Shown: positions 21,751-34,200 of the stretch, piece by piece
Layout: each line of letters opens with the position of its first letter
Position numbering within the stretch: position 1 is the first letter of the stretch
Assembly: GCA_000328365.1 (NCBI GenBank)
Contig: KB293808.1
Location: 304,114-368,113, forward strand
Length of the DNA: 64,000 bases
DNA from: Capitella teleta
Lineage: Eukaryota > Annelida > Polychaeta > Capitellidae
Direction: 5' to 3'
The notes under the pieces: generated by a model
The model's database searches: none
What the model was told of the DNA's origin: nothing
What the model saw: the letters and a program-made list of their open reading frames with translations, nothing else
Translations under genes and position numbers: made by a program

Positions 21751-22554
21751 TGTACGTTATGATTCGAAGTTTTCCGCTTCCACGGATAATTCATAACTCA
21801 ATCATAATCATACATGCCCAAACTGCGGTTCTGATATAAATGCCTGTTAGATTTTATCCTGCACCTAATAGTATTATACTAATGCTAAATCATGAAAATG
21901 ACAGTACATTTGGAAAGCGAATTGACGCAGTTCGGATCACTTCTTATCCTATGAAATGGGGCCAGAAAAATATCAATTTGTGCTGGAATGAATAATTACT
22001 ACTTTCGAGTTATATCGGTCGTGTGTTCCCATTGGCACAGCTTTTCAGTTAATCATAATTTATATCTCATTTTCTAAGACAGTGCAGGCCTACGTACCAC
22101 TTGTAAACTTACTCATCCGTTATGACGACCTTAATTATTCATCAATGTGGACGTTATGATATCAGAGATTCGTTTATCACAGAGCATCATAACGGAGCTC
22201 ACCAAAGTGATAATTATAGTAGTTACTAATAGTTATACTAATTACTTTATAATTAGTGATTATACTGAACATGAAAACTAACGCAAGGCAACACAAATTA
22301 CCATAACTCGGTCAACTGTGGAAATAAGACTGTTTAATTTTTTAGAATACTTGAAAGGGTTACTTACAGTGGCGGCTTTTGGCTTCGAAATCGACACGCG
22401 TGTCAATTTCGGTTCTTTATAATTGGAATTAGCCCAAAAAAGAGGTGTCGATTTCATTGAGTACTTGTTACTCGGACTGTTGTCGATTTCATGTTATAGT
22501 AATCTGCATCTATGCTTCGACTATTTACCACCTTGATTTTTTTCTCTGACGCAA

Positions 22555-22900
22555 CGTCCAACAGAGACACAGCGAGGCAGGTTACTGGAATGGGCCCTCA
22601 CCATGCAGGCCTCTCGTCATTTTAGCGTCAACCCCTCGGCGATATCACGTCTTTTCTCGCGATTGCATAAAACGGGTGCTGACCGAGACAGAGCAATTAA
22701 GCACAGGCAGAGCTAAGCTAGGTGACCAATTGGCGCCAGGACAAAGCAATCCGGATTCCGGATCTCCAGAATACACTACGCCACAGCACCTTCAACCATC
22801 GAAGCTTGGTTGCATGGTCGTCTGACGAGTGCGATCAGGCATCGGCTGCGTGATGCCAATCTCACGGTCGCCCATTCTGAGTTCCAATCCAGACCCCTTC
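22555..22900 (+). mobile_element. Tc1/mariner transposase N-terminal fragment
   Basis: Plus-strand frames read SVNPSAISRLFSRLHKTGAD, the helix-turn-helix of Tc1-type transposases (VNQSTISRL-like), and after a damaged linker IEAWLHGRL and IRHRLRDANLTVAHSEFQSR, matching the second DNA-binding helix region (RTVRRRLRxxGL-like). The DDE catalytic part is absent and several frameshifts are present. It is a dead fragment. Confidence 0.65.
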
Positions 22901-25900
22901 ACTCCGCGAGAGACGCCTCAACTTATTATTAAAGGAGTTCATTATGTAGGTGTATAGAATATATAGAAATGATACATTGCGGAAGTAAATGTGACACTTA
23001 CGGAAGTGACAATTCACGTCCCTTTTTATTCGATTGGGAAAATGCATGCAGCCAAAGAGAGAAGAAGCAGGCATTGGAAAGTGAAATTTGTGGCAATGTC
23101 CGCAATAAAATGCTATTGCCGCATTTAGAAATTTGTAAAAAGAAAGGAAATAAAAAGGAAGAAAAAAAAAAAAAGGAAAATAAATATATCAAAGGGGAAA
23201 AAAAGGAAAAGAAAACATATACCTAGATTGTTTCCCCAAATCATAAAATTCAACTTCCACAACAATCTTCACCAAACCCAACGCAGTTGCGACCGAATCG
23301 GAATTTTATGGTACTGAGATCAGAGGTGGAATTAAACTCCGCCGACAGACAGGTAGCCCCTCCCCACCCCGGGGCGCCACGGCAGCGTGGAATCGTAGCA
23401 ATTAATTTGACCCTCCCCCACCCCCGGGGCTTTAATGCCTAGGTGAGTACACTATCTAACGCGTTCTATCAATCACCGATGTTATTTCAATGTGACGGTT
23501 TCATGCGTTGCGTTTTATCCAATGCACAAGTCCAGCTGCACGGAAGAAAAGGAAAACCAGGAATGGAATTGATTAGCAGGGCTTCTTCCTGGTTTGCATT
23601 TGCGCAGATTGATCCAGAATAATCTGGCAGTTGTTGGGGATTTAGAAATGGTTCGTAAAATCTGTGTCAATTTATCTTTCATCGGTCGTGATAGCAAAGG
23701 TAGTTAGGTAGACGCCCTATAGGGCTCTGGATGTCAGAGCTCGATCGCGTGGGAACTATTGAGCATCGGGATTGGAAATGAGGTTGACTTGAGGGAAAAG
23801 GGGAGCAGCAAAAGGGAATGTGATATCAGTGCAATTTGTTCCTGTTCCGAACAATGACAATTAAATAATTATAGACTGAATATCATGGGTCTGAAGGAGA
23901 AACCCCAATCAAAAATTCATCATTGACCCTCATTTGCTAAATGCATGTGCTAAATAGACAAAATCTGCCTCAAAAGCAGCACACAACCGCAAATAAAATG
24001 ATTCCAGATACGTCCGTCATCGCCTGTTAGCCAGTAACGATGATAACTTCTGTTATCTCCTTGTTTTAACTTGATCAGCGCCCGGCGAAAGCCAGAGCCA
24101 CGCTGCCTCCTCTTCCCTCTCTCCTCTTCCATACCGCATCCCAGTTCATCCCGTTGCTAAGCAGCAGGACACCAAGTGACATAATCGAGTAACACAATAG
24201 CGAAAATTGTCACATCCGCCTCCTGCAATGTGCACCACCGCATGACCAGCTAATCACGGTCATATTTACGACTCACTTGATTGACAGCTGGTCAAAAGCG
24301 GCAAAATCAGGCCAGCCTATGATCTTACGAGTGTCAATTTAGTTGCGTAATCGCGTGATCTTGTTGGCAGATGCAAAGCAGATGGTGATTGGTGAAACCC
24401 CAGGAGATGAGGCAGAGTGATGCTCACTGAATCCTGATGTCACCAGCTGATCGTATGGGGTGGGGTAATGGGTGTCCATTTCATCAGTTTCATTCAGAAT
24501 TGTTGAATTTCGCTTGCAGCTACATCTTTCTAACTGCGTTTAGAAGTTACATAATTATATTATGACCTCAATCCCCTTCCTTGCACCCCATCACCTTTGT
24601 CGGTGTTCATCAACCTTCACATAATATATCATGACGGTATGTCTTCATTGAGTTCTTCCCCATTCTCTCCATAAGCACTCCCACGACCCCCTCAAGCATC
24701 AAATATAATCCTTCCGTATTTTTTCCTTGATAATCTGATCACAAAAAGAGGAAAAATTAGAAACACACAACATGAAAGAAAACTATCAACACAAAACACA
24801 ACACTCGAAGCAAAACAGCGCCGGTATTTTGATGCCAAGCGAGCGAGGGAAACTTTTCTTGCACAGATGTCGTATTATTCCTGAGAGGAATCGATACAAA
24901 AACTAATTGGCACAATCGAGTCAGCCTTCGGCACAATCAACGCTAGCATTGTGGCCAATGTGTGTACATCATTGCATCACTGCAATTATGTAATCTAGAC
25001 TAAGTGGGTTACGGCCGAATCATTGGCTCTCATCGCCATTGATTCCCTTTCAGACAACTACTGGCTGATTTCCAGCTATTGTCATGGTTACGTGACCCTA
25101 TGTGAGCTAACATATTCATCTCAGGTACTTCTACAGTACACCTTTTGTATCACTGAATACTTTTAAATTCGTCCTGTGTCAGTTCTGCAACTTCCTTTAT
25201 TATATCATACTTTTTGTACTACGCTCAAATGCACAGAGATAATCGAATCGGGAGCCCAAATGGACCGTTTGCTGTGTTTTGCATTGTTCAGAGCCAAACA
25301 AAGATTCGCTTTTCATCTCGGATTCCATCAACAATCCTTGATTGATCAGGACTGGAATCTGGCCTCAACAGCAAGCAACACGATCCGTCATTGTCTTATT
25401 CCGGTTAGTCTTCATATACGCCAACTAATTGAAACAAATATGACATTGTGCTGCAGCCGGCTCTGTAGACAGTGTACAGCAGAAATGCAAACCACTCTCT
25501 CTTCAACTCACTTCACTTTTGCGTAACACGTGGCTCTTGATGATTAGTCACAGAAAGTAATCGGTGTAGGCGACTTTGTTTTTGAAAACCATCCTACCTT
25601 GTTGAGTTAGCGATGCTTGAGTTCTCTGGCGAGGATTGCACTGAGGCAACTGGGCGCTAATCAATCGCACGAGGAGCATTTGCCTGAGGAAGCATTCTAT
25701 CATCGCTTGCTCAGTTCCAAGAATGCTTTCACACCTCCCCTGCCTTTGATGAATGACCCCTTGACCCTTTGAGAGAAGAGTGAATCCAAGCACGGAGCGA
25801 ATTGGTAAGACGATACCTCCATCTCTATAACGTGTCATCATCCTAAGTTTTTCTCTCGCGTGCTTTGTTTGGAGGTAATGATTTGGAGGATATCAGATAT

Positions 25901-28900
25901 GACTGTCAGTCGCCCATTACGCAATCGACATGCATACCCGCACGCAGTGAGTGTGCATGTATATATCTAACAAAATTAGAATATCGCAACCACACACTGT
26001 TATTACAATTCAGCTAAGGTAAAGCAATAGAATTTCAATAGTTAAAATCTGTTAGCGTCACATGGCTGATCATAAATTAGGTACAATAGTGAATTATGCG
26101 GCGGATGAAGATGTAGGTTCCAATTAAGCATGAGTACTCACTAATGCACAATGATAACCACAGTAGCATTGTTTTAGCAGAGGAGTCGTCGGTTGCAAAC
26201 GAGTTTCGCAGCCCTGTGAGGACAAGGCCAAAATGATGATATTCTGTGTTCTCGGATCGAGCAGCGAGATAATTTATCTGTCGCCGGTAGCTTATCTTGT
26301 TTGTCATCATAAAATCCGACAGACTGAGCACGCCGACAGTTGTTGCCAGCATTGTAATTGACGTGTAGTGATGGCTAAGGTTACTAATAGTAATAGCATG
26401 GCTTTATGGTTTGTTGTGGGCAGGTGAAAGCAACGGAAACTTTAATGAACCGTGACTTGGATGGCACACTTGTTGCTTCATTTTGTTTTACTTTCTATAA
26501 TAGGTCTACGTGCATTACAACATTTTCAACATTGCTGCAACTTTTTCCCTGCAGTTAGCGATTTTGCATTTTAACAAAATCGTAAAATTTAAACATAATC
26601 ATCATGAATGTTTACAACTTATAATTCACGCACTAAATTAAAATTAAGGCTGATAATTATATTATAATGCATGGTTATATTGTAACAAATAATTATATGT
26701 GCATACTATTATCGACGGCATATATAGCACACCCAAAGGTCGAGTTACCAATGAATTACCAATTAACAAATTAACAACATTTGGTGAATTACCAATTAAC
26801 AAAGAGAGCTGTTCACAAATTGATCTTGATGAAACAAAACGGAAATAATTGATTATAACAATGAAGAAGTCAGCACGCGACCTCACTTAGTATGGAATTT
26901 GATAAATTAATTTCATCATACATGTAATACGATACCAGGCCAATTACTGTGTGTTACAAGCACACCCCCCCCCCCCTTCAATGCTACGATGTACCAGAAT
27001 GTCGTCCACATGGATTCAAGAACCGAGCAAGAATTTCAGATTTTCTCCAAATTAAATATTTCCGCCACAAGATGTTGATAAGCAAAGCCTCTTATCTCGA
27101 CTGGTCTTGATGCATTTACGATGCAAAGTGGTGAAAACAATCTGGCTTTTAAGTGTGGCCTTTTTACGACCGAAACCTCCTTATTTTACGAGTAATTCAC
27201 TCTGGCGTCACAAGTTTACAGGCGATCATATCACCACATGCATCAGATATGTACTACGTGATTCGTAGTCGGCTAACTTTGATTGCTTTGTTGTTGCTGG
27301 TGGAACATTTGTGCATGTTCTGAGTACATCTACAACGAGTACTCAAATGTAACAATTAACGACGTGATTATGTAATCCCCATCACGATTCCGTTGCTTGT
27401 CGTTCAGAAGTGTGTGTCAGTGGGGAATTAAAATATCGTGATCACTTTTATTTAAAAGTTTTAAATGGATCCACCCGTCGCCAATATTGGCCCAATTGAA
27501 GCGCTATTGTGTCAACGGTTGCACGCAACTCCATCTGTCAGTTTAGGAAGCTGTCACCTGGTCACTCGCTAATCCCTTGAATGACCCAGGATTAAGAATG
27601 TGCACGGGTCTCACACAATAAGAGCGAGATCATCTGCGTGATGCATAATTCTGGTTCAATGAGCACAAATTGAAATGGTTCGGAAGTTCGCAATCAAGAG
27701 AGATGTCTTTTTTTTTTCTACATTTTTGTCTGATTGTTTCATCTTTTATATTTTCTCCAAGTTCTCCCCTATCACAGTGTCGTTGAAAATCCTCCTGGCT
27801 AAGATGCAATATTCAAAATTGACACAATCCCTGTAAGTGAATGTGTAATCGAATTAAAATGTTCATATTCACTGATTGACAATCCTTGATTTACCTGTTT
27901 TCCTTGGGCCAAAGAGGCATTCACACACGACAGGTGAACAATTCAGCAAACCCCAGAATCCGTGAGTCTCCCGCATTACTGCGTCGACTCCTTCATTCGA
28001 TTGGTGACAACCATGAACAACACCTTTTAATATCTATCACCTTAATCTTCCCTTCATCGGAACATAGTATGCTTGATCCCTATGGCCCCATTCCAAGTAA
28101 ACATCAATTCATTATCTAAACTATCTTTATATTATAGTTTGTGTATTCAGCCCCTATATAAGTATGGCTATTAGCTCTATCAACTTTTGTTTTTATAGAG
28201 ATTGAAATGAATCGCCGGTGGAATACGTCTAATGGTAACAACTATGGTTATGCAATTATGGGATTATACGATTATGTGTATGCATGTAATTATTATGAAT
28301 AAGATAAAATACGAGGAGTATATATAGAGTAATATATCGGCCAGCATGAATTCTGTATAGCATGGTTATGTGCTTACTACAGAAGTATCATAACATTCGC
28401 CATTAAGCAAAGATAATAAGATGAATACATTCTATTGACTGGCGTAGTACACTCCGAGTCTAACATCTGCCTTAAGACAAGATGCGTATCATTTGTCTTA
28501 AATCTCAGGCATGCTGACCTGAAGAAACACCTTTATTCTGAGGTTACAAATGCTATCATTGGCTACTGGCTCAATGACCTACACAGGTATAGCTCGGTTT
28601 TGTGTCCGAGTTACAATTTATATCATTATCATTTCTCGGAGGGCGAAATGAGGTCAATCTCATCATAATCACTTCAGTTTACATTTCATTTGGGTTAAGA
28701 ACTCGAGTACGGAGACAGAAGTCACTGGCGGCAGTTTTTGACTCAACGGCTCTTGTTTTCTTTTTAGTTATAGAGTGGCATTAATGGAGTAATGAAAATG
28801 GTACAAGTACAAGCACCATTATACACAACACGCATGTACAATATAAACAAACGAGAATAATAATGCCTACGATACGGATTTATCAGCAACACGGCATCGA
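22900..28900. other. Gene-free stretch
   Basis: Nothing coding is recognised. Features are minor: an A-rich run at 23150-23215, two GGGG/CCCC-rich patches near 23360-23430 and a C-run near 26970. The longest frame (116 codons at 25176) has no recognisable domain and no convincing splice context. Confidence 0.5.
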
Positions 28901-28912
28901 ACTACGGCGTCA

Positions 28913-29497
28913 ATGCTTTTGGCATCGAAGAGTGATGACGTAAGTCGATGCTCTAGTCAACTACAGAGACTGCTGTGGACAGTGTGGTACCACATGGTGA
29001 TAAAGGTAAGGCTCCAAAGGGGATATGGTCCACGGCGGGGTGGCACCATATCTGGCCTGGCTTTGGCAGCAACAGCGCTTGATGTATCCATAGGCCTAGT
29101 GTTGAGCTTTTGGCTTCAACGAGAATGCAGTGGCGACTGGTGAGTACGCTGTCAGCGCGAGGACATCGAATGATACAATTTTGACTTGTTGGGGGTGCCG
29201 TTTTAAAATACTTTGAAGGCACTAGAGTTTCTAAGGTTCGAATGGTTTAATGATGAGATAGTTCTCTGGCGTCGACTACGGTGGATCTACGACGATCAGG
29301 ATTCTGCTCCCAAGGAGACATGGTCCACGGCGGTGTGGCACCATATCTGGCCTGGCCTCGAAAACCTCCTCGATATCCGCGATATCCGTTTTTCGGGTAA
29401 TGTGTTCTTCACAGTCGAGCATGGCGGAAAGTTTTTCGGGGATCTAATTTTGCAGTGGCGCAGAGATGCTCTAATCAACAACTTCTTTGCCTTGTGA
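28913..29497 (+). other. Unrecognised possible exon pair with a shared 51-base block
   Basis: Two open stretches (28913-29143 and 29213-29497) share a diverged 51-base block (29011-29061 and 29306-29356). In the same frame it reads APK..WSTA.WHHIWPG in both. Each copy is followed by GCAGTGGCG and then by a donor-like GGTGAGTA (about 29140) or TTGTGAGTC (about 29494). The second stretch encodes the residues LLDIRDIRFSGNVFFTVEHG. No family is recognised. This could be a duplicated exon, a repeat or chance. Confidence 0.25.
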
Positions 29498-29499
29498 GT

Positions 29500-31211
29500 C
29501 AGTTCAATTAACGTTCAATTCGACACTTGATGATTGCGTAACAATAGCTTGCACAAGTTGTCCCTTTCAAACTTTCCGCTGATTGACTCGCATAGACTGT
29601 GTCTGTTTACAACAGTATTAAAAGGAATTGAAGAATCAATTCTTGCGAATAAACATACACAATCATAAACTATTTCTTAAGATTACTAATTAGGGTATAC
29701 ATGTAGCCTCTTCTTTACACACCGAATAGGGGGCCTATACATACGCATTGTAAATTAAGAGTCTTCTGTAACTCGCACAAGTGCCGCTATAAGTAATACT
29801 AGTATATAGTAGGCCTACTGCCGGTAGTTGTATCTCAATCCTACTTGTATACAATGCTTGATTGGCTGGCATGTATTGAAGTCGAATTTTTTTTTTTGGA
29901 TCTGATTTTCGCGGTGTGCCATAAGACTTGTTTTTCGCGGCACCTATTTTTCGTGCTCAAGCGTTAACCGCAGGAAAAAAAAAAAAAAAGAAAAAAAAAA
30001 GAAAAAAAAAAGAAGGACATAACAATTTAGATGTACGTGCCTTTTGGCAAACTTTATTCATTACAATGTAATTTAATTTTTGAAACATTATATTTATGTT
30101 CATTAAATTTGACCTAATTAGGCATTAGGTAAATGCCGTTCAATGGATCGTTCATAAAAAAAAATCAAAAAAAATCAGTGAATCAATAGGATTGCCGTGT
30201 TCAAATGATCATTTACCTAGCATTGTTAACTATTTTAATGAACATAAACAGCTACTAGTATAAAAGCGCAAAAATACTGAAATACCCTATAATATCGCTC
30301 AATGATCAATCATGATTTGGCAATATCCATGGTTATTCACCCTTGCATGTGACGAGAGAAAATTCCCCTTTTTTCACAGCCGTTATGATCATGACGCAAT
30401 CATAGCGCAATTAGTAGCCATTAAAATCCCCAATTAACGCTCACAATAGTAAACCTCATCGTGTCTGACATTGATTTGATATACTTAACTCACCGAATTG
30501 GAGTATTATCCCAGATACAAATTATTTGCATATATTGCAAATATTGGACCAATTTTAAGCAAAATAAAATAAGACGATCGTAACCTATTAGTGACGTCAT
30601 AGCGTTACATGCAATTACACGTTAAAAAGAGAACGCGAGGTAACGTCAAAGCGCGATACATAACAAGGAGCTGGAACGCACATCAGGTGATGCATGCCTT
30701 AGAATCGGCTGTGAAGAAAGGCTATTGAAGTATGACGCAACAATAGCACCCCACAGGGCTCAATTGAAATCACAAATCGCTTAGATGACCTTAGCTCTAT
30801 CATTACAGCAAATTCTCCGGTGTCAATGCACATAAAAAATAGCAGTCCAGACTATTTAATTATTCCTCTCTGCTCGAGACTAAATCTTTTGATCATAAGC
30901 CGACACTAATCACTTATTTTCACGCTTATGAACACCCAGCATGTAATTGATCAGGGTAATGTAATCTGCAATGACAGAATCTTCTATTATCGCCCAGTAT
31001 TTGCTGCAGCCGCACAGCGTCGTTTCAAGAGGGGAATATCGACTGGTCGTCTTCCCTTGTACGCTCAGCCGACGCAGCAGCAGCTCAGCTCTCACTTTTC
31101 AGCAAATCGCCTTCCTCGCTGGTTGCTCGTCGCTCGCAGCTATTCGGGATTTTTCTTCGGAATTTCAGTGGAGTTTAATTATCAGCTCTTGTGGAATAGC
31201 GCAAACTCAAG
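29500..31211. other. Upstream region of the Ig-superfamily gene
   Basis: Gene-free. It contains an A-rich run (29973-30013) and CpG-containing motifs such as GTGACGTCATAGCG (30590s). The last 300 bases before 31212 probably include the 5' UTR and promoter of the Ig gene, but no TATA box is evident. The overlapping frames at 30928 and 30971 look spurious. Confidence 0.4.
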
Positions 31212-34200
31212 ATGAAGATCCAACTTGTTTTATCCATCATTTTTGTGGAATCAAGTAAGTTCGTGGAACTTTTTATGTCTTCATTTTTCTTTCTCGCATC
31301 TTTTGGGAGGAAGTGCGCAACATTAGTAGACTATCTTTGCGGTTTATTGTGAGAAGTTCATTAAGAAAATTAATTTGCCTTTTGATTGATACATTTGGGA
31401 TTATGCGGGATTATTTCCGTTTCGTGTATTACATAACAGCATTTTGGATAAATCCGGATTATTCTAAACGAACAAAACACGGGCTGAAATCATTGCCTGT
31501 GTATTTACACTAATGTAAAACTTGAGCAAACTTTTAACAGACATAGTTATAATCTCGTTTAAGATATCTTAACATCATCGCACAATCTCCGGCATTTCGT
31601 TATGTCCAGTCGTAATCACCAACCGAGTGGTTTCTCATTTAGGAACTATTTGTTTTGGGCAGCTGATGAAAATAACACCAATTAGCGGTTAATCTGAGCC
31701 GGTCTTTGTGCATAAGTCTTTGCGTTGCGGTGCATGGCATTAGGTTTGGTATGCAATAAGTCTCCAGGCAATTAACCTGTGATTAGATTATCATAATTGG
31801 CGTATGTATTTCATTAACAGCATGTGTTTGTACTTGGCATAATTTTCTTTCTGGATATTGGTGCAGTTGTAAATAAGCGTCTACTCACCCGTGAAACATT
31901 AGATATAATTGTATAAATACATGTAATTTGAATGCACGTGATATAAATATAGCAATTACCGGACAATTGTAGCTGCTTTGTGCTGGACGTGCTTGGCATT
32001 TGCATGAATGGTCAGCGCATTTAACTATTCAATGTGTTAGCTCTATGCAAGTGCAATTGTGCTAAAATTAAAAATAGCGATTCACGCCGTCCCACATTAT
32101 ACCCAATCACATATCATCTATAATTCACTTTTGATGACAAACATGTTTACATAGAATTGCATCAAATATGCACTCCAATCGCCAAAGGTAACTTATACAT
32201 GCACCTAGGTTGCGCAATCATGCGACATTGTTATGTGGCTGCACATCCGTCTCAAATATTGATACTGTAATTCAGTGCTGTATTACATCACATCGTACTG
32301 CATCCCTGCATCATCACCCGGAGTCCCAATGGAAACATATCTTGCCGTATCTTGTAGTATGCAGTCAAACGTAGCGTGACACGCGAGCCAATTGATTGAC
32401 GGCTCCAAATTGATAACTTTGCGTCATCACGTGCGTTAAATTTATCGGAATAATTAATAGTTAGAAACGCGTCAGTCCTGTAATTAAGGGATATACTACA
32501 GTAATTGGCGTAAAGTGTGAATATGAATAGTTTACCGCACTTTAATTATGACATCAGGTGACATATCGACCATTTCTATATAGTTGTACCACATCCGAAT
32601 ATTTTCAATGCGATCAAAAATGCACGTGTATAGCTTAGACCTGCCCCGTGATAGCCGTGTGTTTGAATGGCGTGCACCCCTAGCAGTGAGCGACATGTTC
32701 CTGCTGCTTGCAGACCCTCCTCATAAGAAATCGTCGTTTTATTTCCTTGGCGTGCACAGCATTTCCAACATGGCCACGATTTGAATGCAACACATAATCC
32801 GCACTCATGGCTCCTTACACAACTCACGATTCAATCACAAACCCAACGTTCTGCAAATCAAGGAGAATTGAGACTGTTGGCAGCACGCCAAGAGAAGGTC
32901 CGCACAAAATTCGCTGATTAAGCAATTATGCAACCATAGAACAAGATGTGATGTAATTGTTCTGGTCCAAAAGATCATGTGATGTCCAAACATGTAGCCA
33001 GGGTGAGTCAATACTTATATTGTGCATGGTATATATCACCTGTACGCTGATTAATAATTAATTTATCGTGCCAATGCATTAATGTGTAGTACATGTATAT
33101 AATTATTACGTCATATTTGTGCACAGATTTATCAATGCAACCTGTGATTACCATTGAAGCAATGCGCCATGTACAACAAAACCAGGCATGCGCGTTTCTG
33201 CCTTGAGGCGCAATTTTACAACCAACAGCCGACCGCGTGTCATAACTCTCGCTTCCCAGCGTGTGGTCCGATGATTCCCATTGAAACCGAAAGCAAATTA
33301 GTCCCAATAAAGTGCCATAAACGGAGGCAATCATTGGCCAACCAACTTCGTCTCGCCCTGCTTATCGTGCGGCTTGATAACCTGCTGACCTGAATACTCT
33401 GAGAAAAAAAAAAAAAAAACACCCTAAAACTTCAAAGTTAACCGAAAGAAAAATCTGTTTCCTCTGTGATAGCATAACACATTCACATTTGTTCTTCCAT
33501 AAACGGTGATTTCCGCTACCCCGTAATCGGTTTTGGCAACCGTCTCGCACATGCGCACTTCTCGCACTGCAATATCCTCCTTCCAAACTCATAAACTGCA
33601 GAGAAACAGAGCCATGGAATGCACGCACTCTCCTCTTCTGACACGCGACCTCAATTCCCTGGCTATCTGGGTCGTTTATGGGGTCATCATGCGACCCATC
33701 TGAGTGTCCACTGTGGTCAGTTCCTTCGGGGATGACTCTAGATTGAATCTGTGTGACAGATAGCGCGGCAAGTGTGCGTCCATAGCCACAGGTCCGCGAG
33801 GGGTATTCCTATTTTTTTTTTCGAGGGGGCTCAAATAGGATTTCTGAATAGCAATATTTTGCCCAGAATGGGTCAGCTTTGCCTCGAAGCCATCATGAGT
33901 AAATATGGCGATCTGACACCTTTTGATCGCCATTCACGGCAATGGCAGTCCAACAACGAGTCACAGTGGTGTGTGAGCGCGACTTTGACGGTATAATTAT
34001 TACACTCAAGTATTGCATACAAGGGGATTCAGCTTTGTCATTCCATGCTACTGTACACACGTATTATACATTATGACTAACCAGAGAACACACCCAGGCG
34101 TGTGCATGAATCATTGTGATCCAATCATGGCAGCAACATAATTAGCCACTGCAGATTTGAGACCGTCGGCCTGATTCGTTAGCTGAGAGATCAATAGAAC

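Noticed and set aside
25176-25526. 116-codon plus-strand frame
   Set aside because: No recognisable family, no paired exons and no better context than other chance frames.
30928-31258. Two overlapping 95-codon frames just before the Ig gene start
   Set aside because: They lie in likely promoter and 5' UTR sequence and lack any family features; the signal-peptide frame from 31212 fits far better.
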